Shown here piece by piece: positions 1 through 8,051 of a stretch of DNA of 21,607 nucleotides. Each line of letters opens with the position of its first letter. Position 1 is the first letter of the stretch. The stretch is taken from contig HF995414.1 in NCBI GenBank assembly GCA_000432335.1, positions 17,456 through 39,062 on the forward strand, in the 5' to 3' direction. The stretch is from Firmicutes bacterium CAG:646 (GTDB taxonomy: Bacteria; Bacillota; Clostridia; Lachnospirales; Lachnospiraceae). The notes under the pieces are model-generated. The model was given only the letters and a program-made list of their open reading frames with translations, was not told the DNA's origin and ran no database searches. Made by a program: the position numbers and the translations under genes.

Positions 1-1272
1 ATGCGTCCATTTTTATGGAGGTTCTGGGTTAAGACGCCGGAAAAGGGCAGGATCGCTATTTTTGACAGGAGTTGGTATCGCCGGGTACTGGTAGACCGGT
101 TTGACGGGGTAACGACAAAACAGGAATTGGGCTATGCCTATGAAGAAATTAAATCTTTTGAGCGCCAGCTTACGGACAGCGGCTGTGTGATCATAAAACT
201 TTTTCTTGCCATTGACCAGAAAGAGCAGAAAAAACGGTTTAAAAAGTTACAGGAATCAAAATCCAGCGCATGGCGGGTATCAGACGGAGATCGAAAGAGA
301 AATAAAGAATATGACCGTTACAAGACCATGAATGAGGAAATGCTGGAGCGGACAGATTCTGCCTGCGCGCCCTGGACGATCGTGGAATCTACAGATAAGG
401 ATTTTGCCACTGTCAAGATTTATTCGGCAGTGATTCATGCGCTGGAGGAGAAGATTCGGGAAGTAAAAGAAGAGAAAGCCGCCAGAGAGGCGGCGCAGCA
501 GGTAGAAGAACAGTTGGAACAGATACCGGAAGAGAATGTTTTGCGGACTTCCAGTTTGAACAGTGTGGATCTCTCCTTAAGTTATACGAAGGAAGAATAT
601 AAAGAAAAACTTCAGAAACTCCAGAAGAGGCTCCAGGAGCTTCATGGAGAATTATACAGAAAACGGATCCCGGTGATTCTTGGTTTTGAGGGCTGGGATG
701 CAGGGGGAAAAGGAGGGGCGATCAAACGTCTGACAGAGAAAATGGATCCCCGGGGATATCAGGTGAATCCTACCGCAGCTCCTAACGATCTGGAACGGGC
801 GCATCACTATCTATGGAGATTCTGGAACAATGTGCCAAAGAAAGGTCATATTGCAATCTTTGACCGCACCTGGTATGGACGGGTTATGGTGGAGAGAATC
901 GAGGGATTTTGTACCCGGGAAGAGTGGCAGAGAGCTTACAAAGAGATGAATGAGATGGAAGCCAACTGGGTGCACTCCGGCGCTGTAGTTTTGAAGTTCT
1001 GGCTGCAGATTGACAAGGAAGAGCAGGAGCGGCGTTTTAAGGAGCGGATGGAAAATCCGGAAAAGCGTTGGAAGATCACAAAAGAGGATTGGCGAAACCG
1101 TGAAAAATGGGATCAGTATGAACAGGCGGTGGACGATATGCTGGTGCATACTTCCACAACCTATGCTCCCTGGATTATAGTAGAGGGAAATAATAAATAT
1201 TACGCCCGGATTAAGGTGCTTCAATCTGTGGTGGATGCGATTGAGAAAAGGTTGGAAATGGAACAATGCTGA
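1..1272 (+). CDS. Polyphosphate:AMP phosphotransferase, PPK2 family, two domains (5' end cut by window edge)
   Basis: This is a cytoplasmic PPK2-superfamily enzyme. Double-domain members move phosphate from polyphosphate to AMP, giving ADP. The second half is a complete PPK2 domain: Walker A GWDAGGKGG at visible residues 231-239, then a lid and Walker B region with FDRTWYGR. The first half has the matching downstream part (LRWFW-like block, FDRSWYRR at 21-28) but no P-loop. The ATG at base 1 aligns with the middle of a domain, before LWRFW, so it is an internal methionine and roughly 60-90 residues of domain 1 lie upstream of the window. Charged helical sequence (about 140-215) joins the domains. 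The stop overlaps the next gene by 7 bp. In studied two-domain members the C-terminal domain is the catalytic one, which fits the intact P-loop seen here. The exact substrate (AMP or another nucleotide) is inferred from architecture. Confidence 0.9.
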   Translation: MRPFLWRFWVKTPEKGRIAIFDRSWYRRVLVDRFDGVTTKQELGYAYEEIKSFERQLTDSGCVIIKLFLAIDQKEQKKRFKKLQESKSSAWRVSDGDRKRNKEYDRYKTMNEEMLERTDSACAPWTIVESTDKDFATVKIYSAVIHALEEKIREVKEEKAAREAAQQVEEQLEQIPEENVLRTSSLNSVDLSLSYTKEEYKEKLQKLQKRLQELHGELYRKRIPVILGFEGWDAGGKGGAIKRLTEKMDPRGYQVNPTAAPNDLERAHHYLWRFWNNVPKKGHIAIFDRTWYGRVMVERIEGFCTREEWQRAYKEMNEMEANWVHSGAVVLKFWLQIDKEEQERRFKERMENPEKRWKITKEDWRNREKWDQYEQAVDDMLVHTSTTYAPWIIVEGNNKYYARIKVLQSVVDAIEKRLEMEQC

Positions 1273-1595
1273 CATGGTATAAAAAATTGTACGTGGGGGA
1301 TACTGCTAAAAAGAAGAAAGATAAGATCATACAGAAGGTGAACCGCAGGAAGCCGCAGTTAGAGGTGTATCTTATTACGCTGGCGTCTAATCCGGAAAAT
1401 CTTCTGGAGATTATTTCCACCAATCAACTGATGCAGAAAACGATTTACCGCCGCTGTCCCATGATCGTGGGACTGGCGGCAGGTTACTGGGAGGCTTTGG
1501 AACTGGTTCAGCAGATTGTAGCAGAAACCTATGAGACGCAGGGGAACACAGACGTGCGAGGCTATCTGGAGGAACGACTAAAAAAAGAGAAATAA
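1266..1595 (+). CDS. Conserved hypothetical protein, 109 aa
   Basis: Function not recognised. It is a small soluble protein with a Lys-rich N-terminal segment (KKKKDKIIQK near residue 15), a middle that reads as alternating strand and helix (LEVYLITLASNPENLLEII), and a Gly/Ala-containing segment MIVGLAAGYWEALELV before a charged helical tail. There is no signal peptide or membrane span. The start overlaps the last 7 bp of the PPK2 gene, and only 13 bp separate its stop from the next ATG, so translational coupling in one operon is likely. A protein of this size and pattern resembles small uncharacterised proteins I associate with Lachnospiraceae, but I cannot name a family. Coding status is supported by tight packing and the absence of a competing frame. 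Confidence 0.8.
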   Translation: MLTWYKKLYVGDTAKKKKDKIIQKVNRRKPQLEVYLITLASNPENLLEIISTNQLMQKTIYRRCPMIVGLAAGYWEALELVQQIVAETYETQGNTDVRGYLEERLKKEK

Positions 1596-1608
1596 ATAGG
1601 TGATCAGA

Positions 1609-2514
1609 ATGCTACATATAATTTTAATGATATTAAAAATCATAGGGATACTCTTGCTGGTACTTCTGGGAATTGTTTTGCTGTTTCTTTTATCTCTATT
1701 GTTTGTTCCAGTGTGTTATAGCGGCTGGGGGAAAAAAGAAGGGAAGACGTATCAGGGAAAAGCATCTGTTTCCTGGATGTTTTATCTGATTCACGGAACT
1801 GTATCCTATGAAGAGGGGCAGAGCCAGTTTGAGTTTTATCTTTGTGGGATTCCTATGATGAAACTGAGAGAAAAGATAAAAAACAGAAAGAAGAGGAAAG
1901 AAGGGAAAGTACAGCCAGAAAGAACAGTTGAAACGGAAGAGACAAAAATCCAGTCAGAGCAACTGGTTGAGAAAGCAAAGACAATAATTCAGCCGGAAAA
2001 ATCAGCGGAAAAGCCAGAGACGAAAGTTCATCCTCAAAAACCGCGTTTATGGGAAAAAATCAAAAAAAACCTGCAAAAGATGATTCATTTTCCCTCCACA
2101 GTGTGGGCGCGGATGAAAAAAATGAGATTAACATTTCAAGGTTTCTGTGATAAAATAAAAGAATGGTATACATTTTTGACTTCTGATACCATGAAAGCTG
2201 CGCTTCATTTTGTGATGATGACAGGGAAAAAACTGCTGCGTCACATTTTGCCGAGAAAGATTAGGGGCAGAGTGGTCTTTGGTTTTGAAGACCCTTCCTG
2301 GACCGGTCAGGTTCTGGGAGTTGCTGCCATCTTGTATCCGGTCTATCAGGATCGGCTTCAGTTGGTTCCCGTGTTTGATCAGGCGATTTTGGAAGGCGAG
2401 GTTCGATTCTCTGGAAGGATTTTCGGAGGATATCTTCTCTGGACGGCATGGCAGGTTTATAAAAATAAGGATATACGAGAAATCTATCACAGATTTCAAA
2501 ATAAGGAGGCATAG
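1609..2514 (+). CDS. DUF2953 domain-containing membrane-anchored protein (YtfI-like)
   Basis: It has one long N-terminal membrane helix (about residues 4-33, nearly all I/L/V) followed by a conserved VCYSGWGKKEGKTYQGKAS-like stretch typical of DUF2953 proteins. A low-complexity charged linker comes next (about 95-150, repeated EKPETK/QPEK-like units), then a C-terminal DUF2953 portion with FGFEDPSWTGQVLG and an acidic or aromatic end. I chose ATG 1609 because AGGTGA at 1598-1603 sits 5 nt before it; the in-frame GTG at 1600 lies inside that ribosome binding site. It precedes the GerW/YtfJ gene by 2 bp. The same pair (ytfI-ytfJ) occurs in Bacillus subtilis, which supports the call. The molecular role is unknown; the context suggests sporulation or spore germination. 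The long charged linker is unusual relative to compact family members. Confidence 0.85.
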   Translation: MLHIILMILKIIGILLLVLLGIVLLFLLSLLFVPVCYSGWGKKEGKTYQGKASVSWMFYLIHGTVSYEEGQSQFEFYLCGIPMMKLREKIKNRKKRKEGKVQPERTVETEETKIQSEQLVEKAKTIIQPEKSAEKPETKVHPQKPRLWEKIKKNLQKMIHFPSTVWARMKKMRLTFQGFCDKIKEWYTFLTSDTMKAALHFVMMTGKKLLRHILPRKIRGRVVFGFEDPSWTGQVLGVAAILYPVYQDRLQLVPVFDQAILEGEVRFSGRIFGGYLLWTAWQVYKNKDIREIYHRFQNKEA

Positions 2515-2516
2515 TT

Positions 2517-2909
2517 ATGGCAGAAAATAATTTTCAGAGCACTGTGGAAGCATTATTTAAGGGAATGGATAGTTTTATTACCACAAAGACTGTAGTGGGA
2601 GACGCGATTACAGTGGGCGATACGATTATCTTACCGCTGGTGGACGTATCTTTTGGCGTGGGAGCCGGAGCTTTTTCTGAAGGCGCAAAAAATAACGGCG
2701 GCGGTGGTCTGGGCGGAAAGATTACTCCGTCCGCAGTTTTGGTGATCAATAAGAATGGAACGAAGCTGGTAAATGTGCGGAATCAGGATGCAGTGACGAA
2801 AATTCTGGATATGATCCCTGACCTAGCAGATAAATTTACAGGAAAGAAAGAGAAAGAAGAGTGCTCAACAGAAGAATTGGAGCATATATTAGAGCAAGAG
2901 GGAAAATAG
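2517..2909 (+). CDS. ytfJ: GerW family sporulation protein (YtfJ)
   Basis: This 130-residue protein has the hallmark GerW/YtfJ layout. An N-terminal helix (FQSTVEALFKGMDSF) precedes a VVGDAITVGDTIILPLVDVSFG strand block (about 26-47), then a Gly-rich loop (about 48-67, including NNGGGGLGGK) and a strand block PSAVLVINKNGTKLV (71-85). The tail is acidic. In Bacillus, GerW is a spore protein needed for normal germination in certain nutrients; homologues occur throughout spore-forming Clostridia. AAGGAGG at 2501-2507 gives a well placed ribosome binding site for the ATG, 2 bp after the DUF2953 stop, so the two are co-translated. Length matches the family. No sporulation sigma-factor promoter could be picked out directly upstream, so expression probably comes from farther up the operon. 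Confidence 0.95.
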   Translation: MAENNFQSTVEALFKGMDSFITTKTVVGDAITVGDTIILPLVDVSFGVGAGAFSEGAKNNGGGGLGGKITPSAVLVINKNGTKLVNVRNQDAVTKILDMIPDLADKFTGKKEKEECSTEELEHILEQEGK

Positions 2910-2921
2910 GAGTGACCTGAT

Positions 2922-3059
2922 ACGAGGGTTCTCGGATTTATTCTATTTTGGATTGGAGTGGGAATGCTGATACAGCTTTTGCTCCCCACGAATTTCTGTA
3001 CTATTTTAGTTGCGGCGGTCTGTCTGATCGTTGGATATAATCTATTTAGCTGTTCTTAG
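2922..3059 (+). CDS. Small hydrophobic membrane protein, 45 codons, start position reads ACG
   Basis: The frame from ACG 2922 to TAG 3057 is fully open and encodes (T/M)RVLGFILFWIGVGMLIQL, then a LLPTNFCT turn, then a second hydrophobic segment ILVAAVCLIVGYNLF. That is two short membrane spans joined by a polar turn. AGGAG at 2908-2912 lies 9 nt before the ACG, the right place for initiation. An in-frame TGA at 2913-2915 rules out an upstream start, and the next possible starts (GTG 2958, ATG 2964) lie inside the first span with no ribosome binding site. The pattern resembles tiny two-span proteins found in Lachnospiraceae that begin MRVLGF; that recollection is unverified. The gene may use a rare ACG start, be a start-lost relic, or reflect a sequencing error. 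The intact frame argues for recent loss or real use. Confidence 0.6.
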   Translation, partial: TRVLGFILFWIGVGMLIQLLLPTNFCTILVAAVCLIVGYNLFSCS

Positions 3060-3101
3060 GTGTTCCGATGAGAGAAAATTCGGGACACCTTTTTTCTTTT
3101 T
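3058..3101 (+). terminator. Rho-independent terminator after the ppk2-gerW operon
   Basis: Left arm AGGTGTTCCGA (3058-3068) pairs with right arm TCGGGACACCT (3080-3090) over 11 bp, with one T-G wobble and an 11-nt loop. TTTTTTCTTTTT follows. The stem begins inside the stop codon of the microprotein frame, so the terminator belongs to that operon. Confidence 0.92.
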
Positions 3102-3108
3102 CAGGCTA

Positions 3109-3137
3109 TTGAAAGATCAGTCTGGCTCATGTAAAAT
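3109..3137 (+). promoter_or_regulatory. Sigma-A-type promoter for the ABC-F operon
   Basis: TTGAAA (3109-3114) and TAAAAT (3132-3137) are separated by exactly 17 nt; each box matches the consensus at 5 of 6 positions. The pair lies between the preceding terminator and the ABC-F start, with a predicted short leader of about 25-30 nt. Confidence 0.75.
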
Positions 3138-3169
3138 AGGGACATACAAGGTGATAAAGGAGAAAAAAT

Positions 3170-4723
3170 ATGAGTATATTGAACGTAGAACATCTTTCCC
3201 ACGGGTTTGGAGACCGGGCGATTTTTCAGGATGTGTCTTTCCGCCTGTTAAAGGGCGAACATATTGGTCTGGTGGGGGCAAATGGCGAGGGAAAATCCAC
3301 GTTTTTTAAGATTGTGACAGATCAGATGATGCCCGATGAAGGTAAGATTGAATGGGCAAAGAATGTTCGGGTGGGGTATCTGGATCAGCATGCGGCTTTG
3401 GAGAAGGGCATGACGATTCGGGATGTACTGGCGTCTGCTTTTTCCTGGCTGTTTGAGATGGAAGAGAAGATGAATCAGATCTGCGACAATATGGGAACGG
3501 CTTCGCCGGAAGAAATGGAAGAGATGATGGACGAGCTGGGTACTATTCAGGAATTGCTCACAATGCATGATTTTTATATCATAGATTCGAAGGTGGAAGA
3601 GGTAGCGAGAGCGCTGGGGCTTTTGGAACTGGGGTTGGACAGTGATGTGACCGAACTTTCCGGAGGGCAGAGAACGAAGATTTTATTAGGGAAGTTGCTG
3701 TTGGAGAAGCCGGACATCCTGCTTTTGGACGAGCCCACCAACTATCTGGATGAACAACATATTCAATGGCTGAAACGGTATCTTCTGGATTATGAAAATG
3801 CGTTCATTCTGATTTCTCACGATATTCCGTTCTTAAACAGTGTGGTGAATATTATTTATCACATGGAAAATCAGAAATTGGAACGGTATGTGGGAGATTA
3901 TGAACATTTTCAGCAGGTTTATGAGGTGAAAAAAGCCCAGTTGGAAGCTGCCTACAAAAGACAGCAGCAGGAGATCAGTGAGCTGAAGGATTTTGTGGCG
4001 AGAAACAAAGCCCGGGTTTCCACGAGAAATATGGCAATGTCCCGTCAGAAAAAACTGGATAAGATGGAGAAGATTGAACTGATGCAGGAGAGACCGAAAC
4101 CGCAGTTTTTATTCCGGGAGGCGAGAACGGCGGGAAAACAGTTGTTTTGTACAAAGGAGCTGGTGATCGGTTATGAGGAACCGCTGTCTGTTCCTCTGAA
4201 TCTGGAGATGGAGCGGGGAGAAAAGGTAGTGCTTACAGGAGCTAACGGAATCGGAAAAACCACGCTCTTAAAGAGTATTTTGGGACTGATTAAGCCGCTG
4301 GAGGGATTTGCTCAGTTGGGAGATTATCTGTATATCGGATATTTTGAACAGGAATCTTCCACCGATAATACAAAAACCTGTATCGAAGAAATCTGGGAAG
4401 AATTTCCTTCTTATACACAGTATGAGGTGCGTTCAGCGCTGGCAAAATGTGGTCTTACCACCAAACATATTGAAAGTCAGGTGCGAGTGCTGAGTGGTGG
4501 GGAACAGGCGAAGGTGCGGCTATGTAAGCTGATCAATCAGGAGACGAATCTTCTGGTGCTGGATGAGCCTACCAATCATTTGGATGTGGATGCGAAGGAT
4601 GAATTGAAAAGAGCGCTGAAAGAGTATAAGGGCAGTATTTTGATGGTGTGTCATGAACCGGAGTTTTATGAGGACATTGCCACCAGCGTATGGGATTGCT
4701 CCAAATGGAGCACGAAACGATAG
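3170..4723 (+). CDS. ABC-F family ATPase (twin ATP-binding cassettes, no membrane domain)
   Basis: It has two ABC cassettes on one chain without membrane spans. Cassette 1: Walker A GANGEGKS (36-43), signature LSGGQ (163-167), Walker B DILLLDEPT (182-190), H-loop His217. A charged linker (about 240-320, including the ARVSTRNMAMSRQKKLDKM region) is the P-site tRNA interaction motif area of ABC-F proteins. Cassette 2: GANGIGKT (357-364), LSGGE (441-445), LLVLDEPTN (461-469), His495. ABC-F proteins bind the ribosomal E site and relieve stalled translation or protect ribosomes from antibiotics. The short linker and absence of a long C-terminal extension favour a housekeeping YkpA/YbiT-like factor over a dedicated resistance protein, but this cannot be settled by eye. 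AAGGAG (3157-3162) precedes the ATG. It is first in a likely operon; MoxR starts 25 bp downstream. Confidence 0.92.
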   Translation: MSILNVEHLSHGFGDRAIFQDVSFRLLKGEHIGLVGANGEGKSTFFKIVTDQMMPDEGKIEWAKNVRVGYLDQHAALEKGMTIRDVLASAFSWLFEMEEKMNQICDNMGTASPEEMEEMMDELGTIQELLTMHDFYIIDSKVEEVARALGLLELGLDSDVTELSGGQRTKILLGKLLLEKPDILLLDEPTNYLDEQHIQWLKRYLLDYENAFILISHDIPFLNSVVNIIYHMENQKLERYVGDYEHFQQVYEVKKAQLEAAYKRQQQEISELKDFVARNKARVSTRNMAMSRQKKLDKMEKIELMQERPKPQFLFREARTAGKQLFCTKELVIGYEEPLSVPLNLEMERGEKVVLTGANGIGKTTLLKSILGLIKPLEGFAQLGDYLYIGYFEQESSTDNTKTCIEEIWEEFPSYTQYEVRSALAKCGLTTKHIESQVRVLSGGEQAKVRLCKLINQETNLLVLDEPTNHLDVDAKDELKRALKEYKGSILMVCHEPEFYEDIATSVWDCSKWSTKR

Positions 4724-4748
4724 AAAAAGCAGAGAGGGGGAGAGGAAA

Positions 4749-5693
4749 ATGGAAAGAGACTGGATAGAAGCCCTGAGAGAGAATATCGGAAAAGTTTTGG
4801 TGGGAAAAGAGAAGACGGTGGATCTGGTTCTTACGTCCCTGGCGGCGGGAGGTCATGTGCTTTTGGAGGATGTACCGGGAACAGGAAAGACCATGCTGGC
4901 AAAATCCCTTGCCAGATCGCTGGATACCGTGTTTGGCCGGATTCAGTTTACGCCGGATCTTTTGCCTTCCGATGTGACGGGATTAAATTATTTTCATCAG
5001 AAAAAAGGTGAATTTGTATTTCGGCAGGGACCGGTTTTTGCCAATATTATTCTTGCAGATGAGATCAATCGGGCAACCCCCAGAACGCAGGCCAGTCTTT
5101 TGGAGTGTATGGAAGAGCGGCAGGTGACGGTGGACGGTATGACCAGAAAACTGGAGGAACCATTCTTTGTCATTGCTACACAGAACCCTCTGGAGACAAC
5201 GGGAACTTTTCCTTTGCCGGAAGCGCAGCTGGACCGATTTTTTATGAAACTTTCCATGGGACTTCCCAGCAGGGAAGAGGAAATGGGAATTTTGCAGCGG
5301 TTTTTGAGAAACCAGCCCTATGAAGAGCTGAAACCGGTAACTGCCGGAGAACAGATCTGTATGGCGAGAGAAAAGGTAAAAGAAGTTTTTATACATCGCC
5401 AGTTGTTGGAATATATCGCAGAGCTGGTACAGGCTATCAGAGCGCATGGGGAGATTCTTTCCGGCGTGAGTCCCAGGGGGACGCTGGCGCTTCTTCGGGC
5501 GTCCCAGGCATATGCCTGGATTCAGGGACGGGATTATGTGGTTCCAGAGGATATTCAGGAAGTGGCGGCGCCGGTGATGGCGCATCGTCTGGTTCTGGCG
5601 CGGGGCTATGGAAGTACTGCGGCAGGGCAGGAACTGATTCAGAAGATTTTGGAACAGACCAAGGTTCCCACAGAAGAATGGGAGAGAAAATAG
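4749..5693 (+). CDS. MoxR family AAA+ ATPase
   Basis: This is a 314-residue MoxR-type AAA+ chaperone-like ATPase. Visible motifs are Walker A DVPGTGKT (41-48), Walker B IILADE (100-105) followed by INRATPRTQASLLE, sensor-1 ATQNP (143-147) and the MoxR-typical PEAQLDRF (157-164). The C-terminal lid carries a GVSPRGTLALLRASQAYA block. MoxR proteins are thought to act as chaperones for the maturation of neighbouring complexes. I start at ATG 4749 rather than an in-frame ATG at 4653, because the earlier one lies inside the ABC-F gene and a purine-rich GGGGGAGAGG ribosome binding site lies just before 4749. The TAG stop abuts the ATG of the DUF58 gene. MoxR plus DUF58 is a widespread conserved pair, usually followed by membrane proteins as here. 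Confidence 0.95.
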   Translation: MERDWIEALRENIGKVLVGKEKTVDLVLTSLAAGGHVLLEDVPGTGKTMLAKSLARSLDTVFGRIQFTPDLLPSDVTGLNYFHQKKGEFVFRQGPVFANIILADEINRATPRTQASLLECMEERQVTVDGMTRKLEEPFFVIATQNPLETTGTFPLPEAQLDRFFMKLSMGLPSREEEMGILQRFLRNQPYEELKPVTAGEQICMAREKVKEVFIHRQLLEYIAELVQAIRAHGEILSGVSPRGTLALLRASQAYAWIQGRDYVVPEDIQEVAAPVMAHRLVLARGYGSTAAGQELIQKILEQTKVPTEEWERK

Positions 5694-6818
5694 ATGGTCA
5701 TTGCGGTAATTTTGATCGGAGCTTTTTTTATCCATTATGCTTTAGATGCGGCATATCGAAGATTCTGGAGCAGGGGACTGGACGCCCGGGTAGAATTTCA
5801 GAAAGAGCCGGTGACAGAGGGAAAAGAAGCAGTTCTTACAGAAACGATCACAAACGAAAAATGGCTGTTTCTTCCACTTTTGCAAGTGGGCTTTCATATT
5901 CACCGAAACCTGTGGTTTCAGGATGGAGAAAATACCAGTGTTTCGGATCAGTGCTATAAAAGGGATATATTTTCCGTGGGAAGCTATCAGAAGATTACTC
6001 GAACAATTCCCTTTCACTGTACCAAAAGAGGGTTTTATGAGGTGAAAGAGGTAGAGTTGGTCACCCGAAGTCCCTTGATGGTAAAGAAATATTACAGTAC
6101 GCTGTACCATCCTGCCAGTCTCTACGTATACCCTTCTATGGTTTCCTGGGACAGACTGGAGTTTCCCTTTGAAAAAGTGATGGGTTCTGTATTGTCACAG
6201 AAGAGTTTATACGAGGATCCTTTTGAATTTCGGGGAATTCGGGAGTATCGTCCCACAGATCCCATGAATCGTATCAACTGGAAGGCTTCTGCCCGGACGG
6301 ATCAGTGGATGGTCAATTTGTTTGACGCTACATCTTCTCAGGAGGCAGTGATTTTTCTGGATGTGGACGATGAGACCATCTGGAAGTATGATGAGATCCA
6401 TGAGGAGGAAATTCGTCTGGCGGCTTCTTTTGCTTTTTATCTGATGCAGAAGGGAATTCCGGTGGGAATCTATACGAATGGAAGGGATCTGAAAACGGGT
6501 CAGGTATTTTCTCTGGAGCCGGGGACGGGAAAACAGCAGGTGCGCTATATCAATGAGGGGCTGGCAAGGCTGGATCTCTCTCAAAAGGCGGAGCCGATGG
6601 AGTTCGTTTTGGATCGGGAAAGAGGACAGGCAGCAGGTTCTTTCAGAACGTATCTTATGATTTCGAAGAATCAGAAACAGGAATGTTATGAGAGCTTTTT
6701 GAAAATGGTGGGAGAGGGAGCCGGAAGTCTCTGGATCGCTACGCTTTACCCGGAAATGGATCTGCGCCTGCCCGGAAAAGAAAACTGTCCTGTTTTGCGG
6801 TGGGAGGTGAAAAAGTGA
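5694..6818 (+). CDS. DUF58 domain-containing protein
   Basis: Its N-terminus has one membrane span (about residues 1-18, VIAVILIGAFFIHYAL). A beta-rich region follows, then the diagnostic DUF58 block at about 175-201: DPFEFRGIREYRPTDPMN and INWKASART. Downstream, AVIFLDVDDETIW is the start of a VWA-like Rossmann segment, as in other DUF58 proteins. The family is of unknown biochemical function and nearly always sits beside MoxR; MoxR is presumed to act on it or on its partners. The ATG directly follows the MoxR stop, and the stop overlaps the next gene's GTG start by 4 bp (GTGA), so the three are translationally coupled. Length is usual for the family. Confidence 0.93.
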   Translation: MVIAVILIGAFFIHYALDAAYRRFWSRGLDARVEFQKEPVTEGKEAVLTETITNEKWLFLPLLQVGFHIHRNLWFQDGENTSVSDQCYKRDIFSVGSYQKITRTIPFHCTKRGFYEVKEVELVTRSPLMVKKYYSTLYHPASLYVYPSMVSWDRLEFPFEKVMGSVLSQKSLYEDPFEFRGIREYRPTDPMNRINWKASARTDQWMVNLFDATSSQEAVIFLDVDDETIWKYDEIHEEEIRLAASFAFYLMQKGIPVGIYTNGRDLKTGQVFSLEPGTGKQQVRYINEGLARLDLSQKAEPMEFVLDRERGQAAGSFRTYLMISKNQKQECYESFLKMVGEGAGSLWIATLYPEMDLRLPGKENCPVLRWEVKK

Positions 6819-8026
6819 AAAGGAAAATACGGATTCTTGAAATTCTGCACAGCTTTTTGCTGATCAGTATGCTGTATGATCTGATAATTCAGGTGATGGA
6901 ACCCGGAAATCCTTTCGTGGTTTATCAGAATCTCCTGCTCCTCCCAGCAGTGGCGGCCTTGTCGGTGAGCTGTCGTCGGGCAAAATATTTCTGGCAATTT
7001 TTTCTGGTTTCCGCAGCGGTGACAGCGGCAGTATTCTTTCTGGGAACGTGTGGAATTTGGATGGGAATATGCGGAGGACTGGCAGCATTTTCTTACTTTT
7101 ATGCAAGAGCAAAGAAGGAGGACTGCTGGCTGGAGGTGCCGGCTTATCCCTGGCTGATCGGATATCTGCTTTTGTTTTTTGAGGGCGAATATCTGCACAA
7201 TGAATTTATGGGACTTTACCTTTCTGTAAAAGCGGCGATATACTTCCTCTTATATAATTTTTATACAAATCTGGTGGAGATGGATCATTTTATAAAAGCC
7301 CATGGAACTTTGGAGCGTTTGCCGGTAAATCGTATCAGAAAGATCAACCAGAGGCTGATGTGGCTCTTCAATGGAACAGTTGCAGCAGCCATGATCGCAG
7401 CTCCGTTTCTGGGAATTGATGGGATGATCCGCCAGTTGGGACGGGGGCTAAAGGAAATTTTTCGGTGGATTCTGATAGGGCTGTTTCACGGAGGCAATTC
7501 CAACGAGGAGGCGATGATACCTCAGCAGTCGGCTGCGCCCATGATGGCTCCCCCGGCAGGCGAAGAAGAGACTTCCCTTTTTGCCAGAATTTTTTCTCAG
7601 ATTCTGGATATCCTGGGCTGGGTAATTGCTATCGCTCTGATCCTTGCGGTTCTTTGGATCTTTTTCAGACGTCTTTATTTTCTGTATCGAGATTTTCATG
7701 TGAAAACGGAAGAAAATGGAGATCGGGTGGAGCGGTTGATCGTGCCTCCGGTGACGGAAAAGAAAAGCGGAATGAAACGTATTTCCGGCAAGCATTTATT
7801 CTGGAACAGGTCTCACAATGCCCGGATGCGGAAATATTATAAAAAGCGAGTGCTGCGGGAGTGGGCAGAGACACCGCCGTTTTGGTATACCCCCTGTCAG
7901 TTAGAGGAAGAATTAACGATGGGAGAGGAAGAGCGGAAGAAATTTCATGGGCTTTATGAAAAAGCGAGATATGGAAAAAGTGAGTGCAGCAGAGAAGAAA
8001 TGGAAGAACTTCTGAAAATAAAATAG
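6815..8026 (+). CDS. Multi-spanning membrane protein with DUF4129-like C-terminus
   Basis: This 403-residue protein has about 6-8 hydrophobic spans: around residues 8-26, 36-52, 58-76, 78-96, 108-125, 133-150, 185-203 and a late one near 270-290. A Pro/Met/Gln-rich linker (about 232-250) precedes the last span. The soluble C-terminal tail ends with FHGLYEKARYGKSECSREEM, which resembles the conserved C-terminal motif of DUF4129 proteins. I place the start at GTG 6815, since GGAGG at 6803-6807 is 7 nt before it and the GTGA overlap couples it to the DUF58 stop; an in-frame GTG at 6800 lies upstream of that site. In many genomes the third gene of this cluster encodes a transglutaminase-core membrane protein. 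No Cys-His-Asp transglutaminase core is seen here, so this is a reduced or different partner. Confidence 0.85.
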   Translation: MKRKIRILEILHSFLLISMLYDLIIQVMEPGNPFVVYQNLLLLPAVAALSVSCRRAKYFWQFFLVSAAVTAAVFFLGTCGIWMGICGGLAAFSYFYARAKKEDCWLEVPAYPWLIGYLLLFFEGEYLHNEFMGLYLSVKAAIYFLLYNFYTNLVEMDHFIKAHGTLERLPVNRIRKINQRLMWLFNGTVAAAMIAAPFLGIDGMIRQLGRGLKEIFRWILIGLFHGGNSNEEAMIPQQSAAPMMAPPAGEEETSLFARIFSQILDILGWVIAIALILAVLWIFFRRLYFLYRDFHVKTEENGDRVERLIVPPVTEKKSGMKRISGKHLFWNRSHNARMRKYYKKRVLREWAETPPFWYTPCQLEEELTMGEEERKKFHGLYEKARYGKSECSREEMEELLKIK

Positions 8027-8051
8027 TGTCATGCAGATAGGAGGGAACGCT

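Noticed and set aside
1..3. ATG at base 1 as the true start of the PPK2 gene
   Set aside because: It aligns with the middle of a PPK2 domain; the first domain's P-loop must lie upstream of the window.
3031..3309. Plus-strand frame overlapping the terminator and the ABC-F start
   Set aside because: It runs through the terminator and promoter and overlaps the ABC-F P-loop in another frame; no family resemblance.
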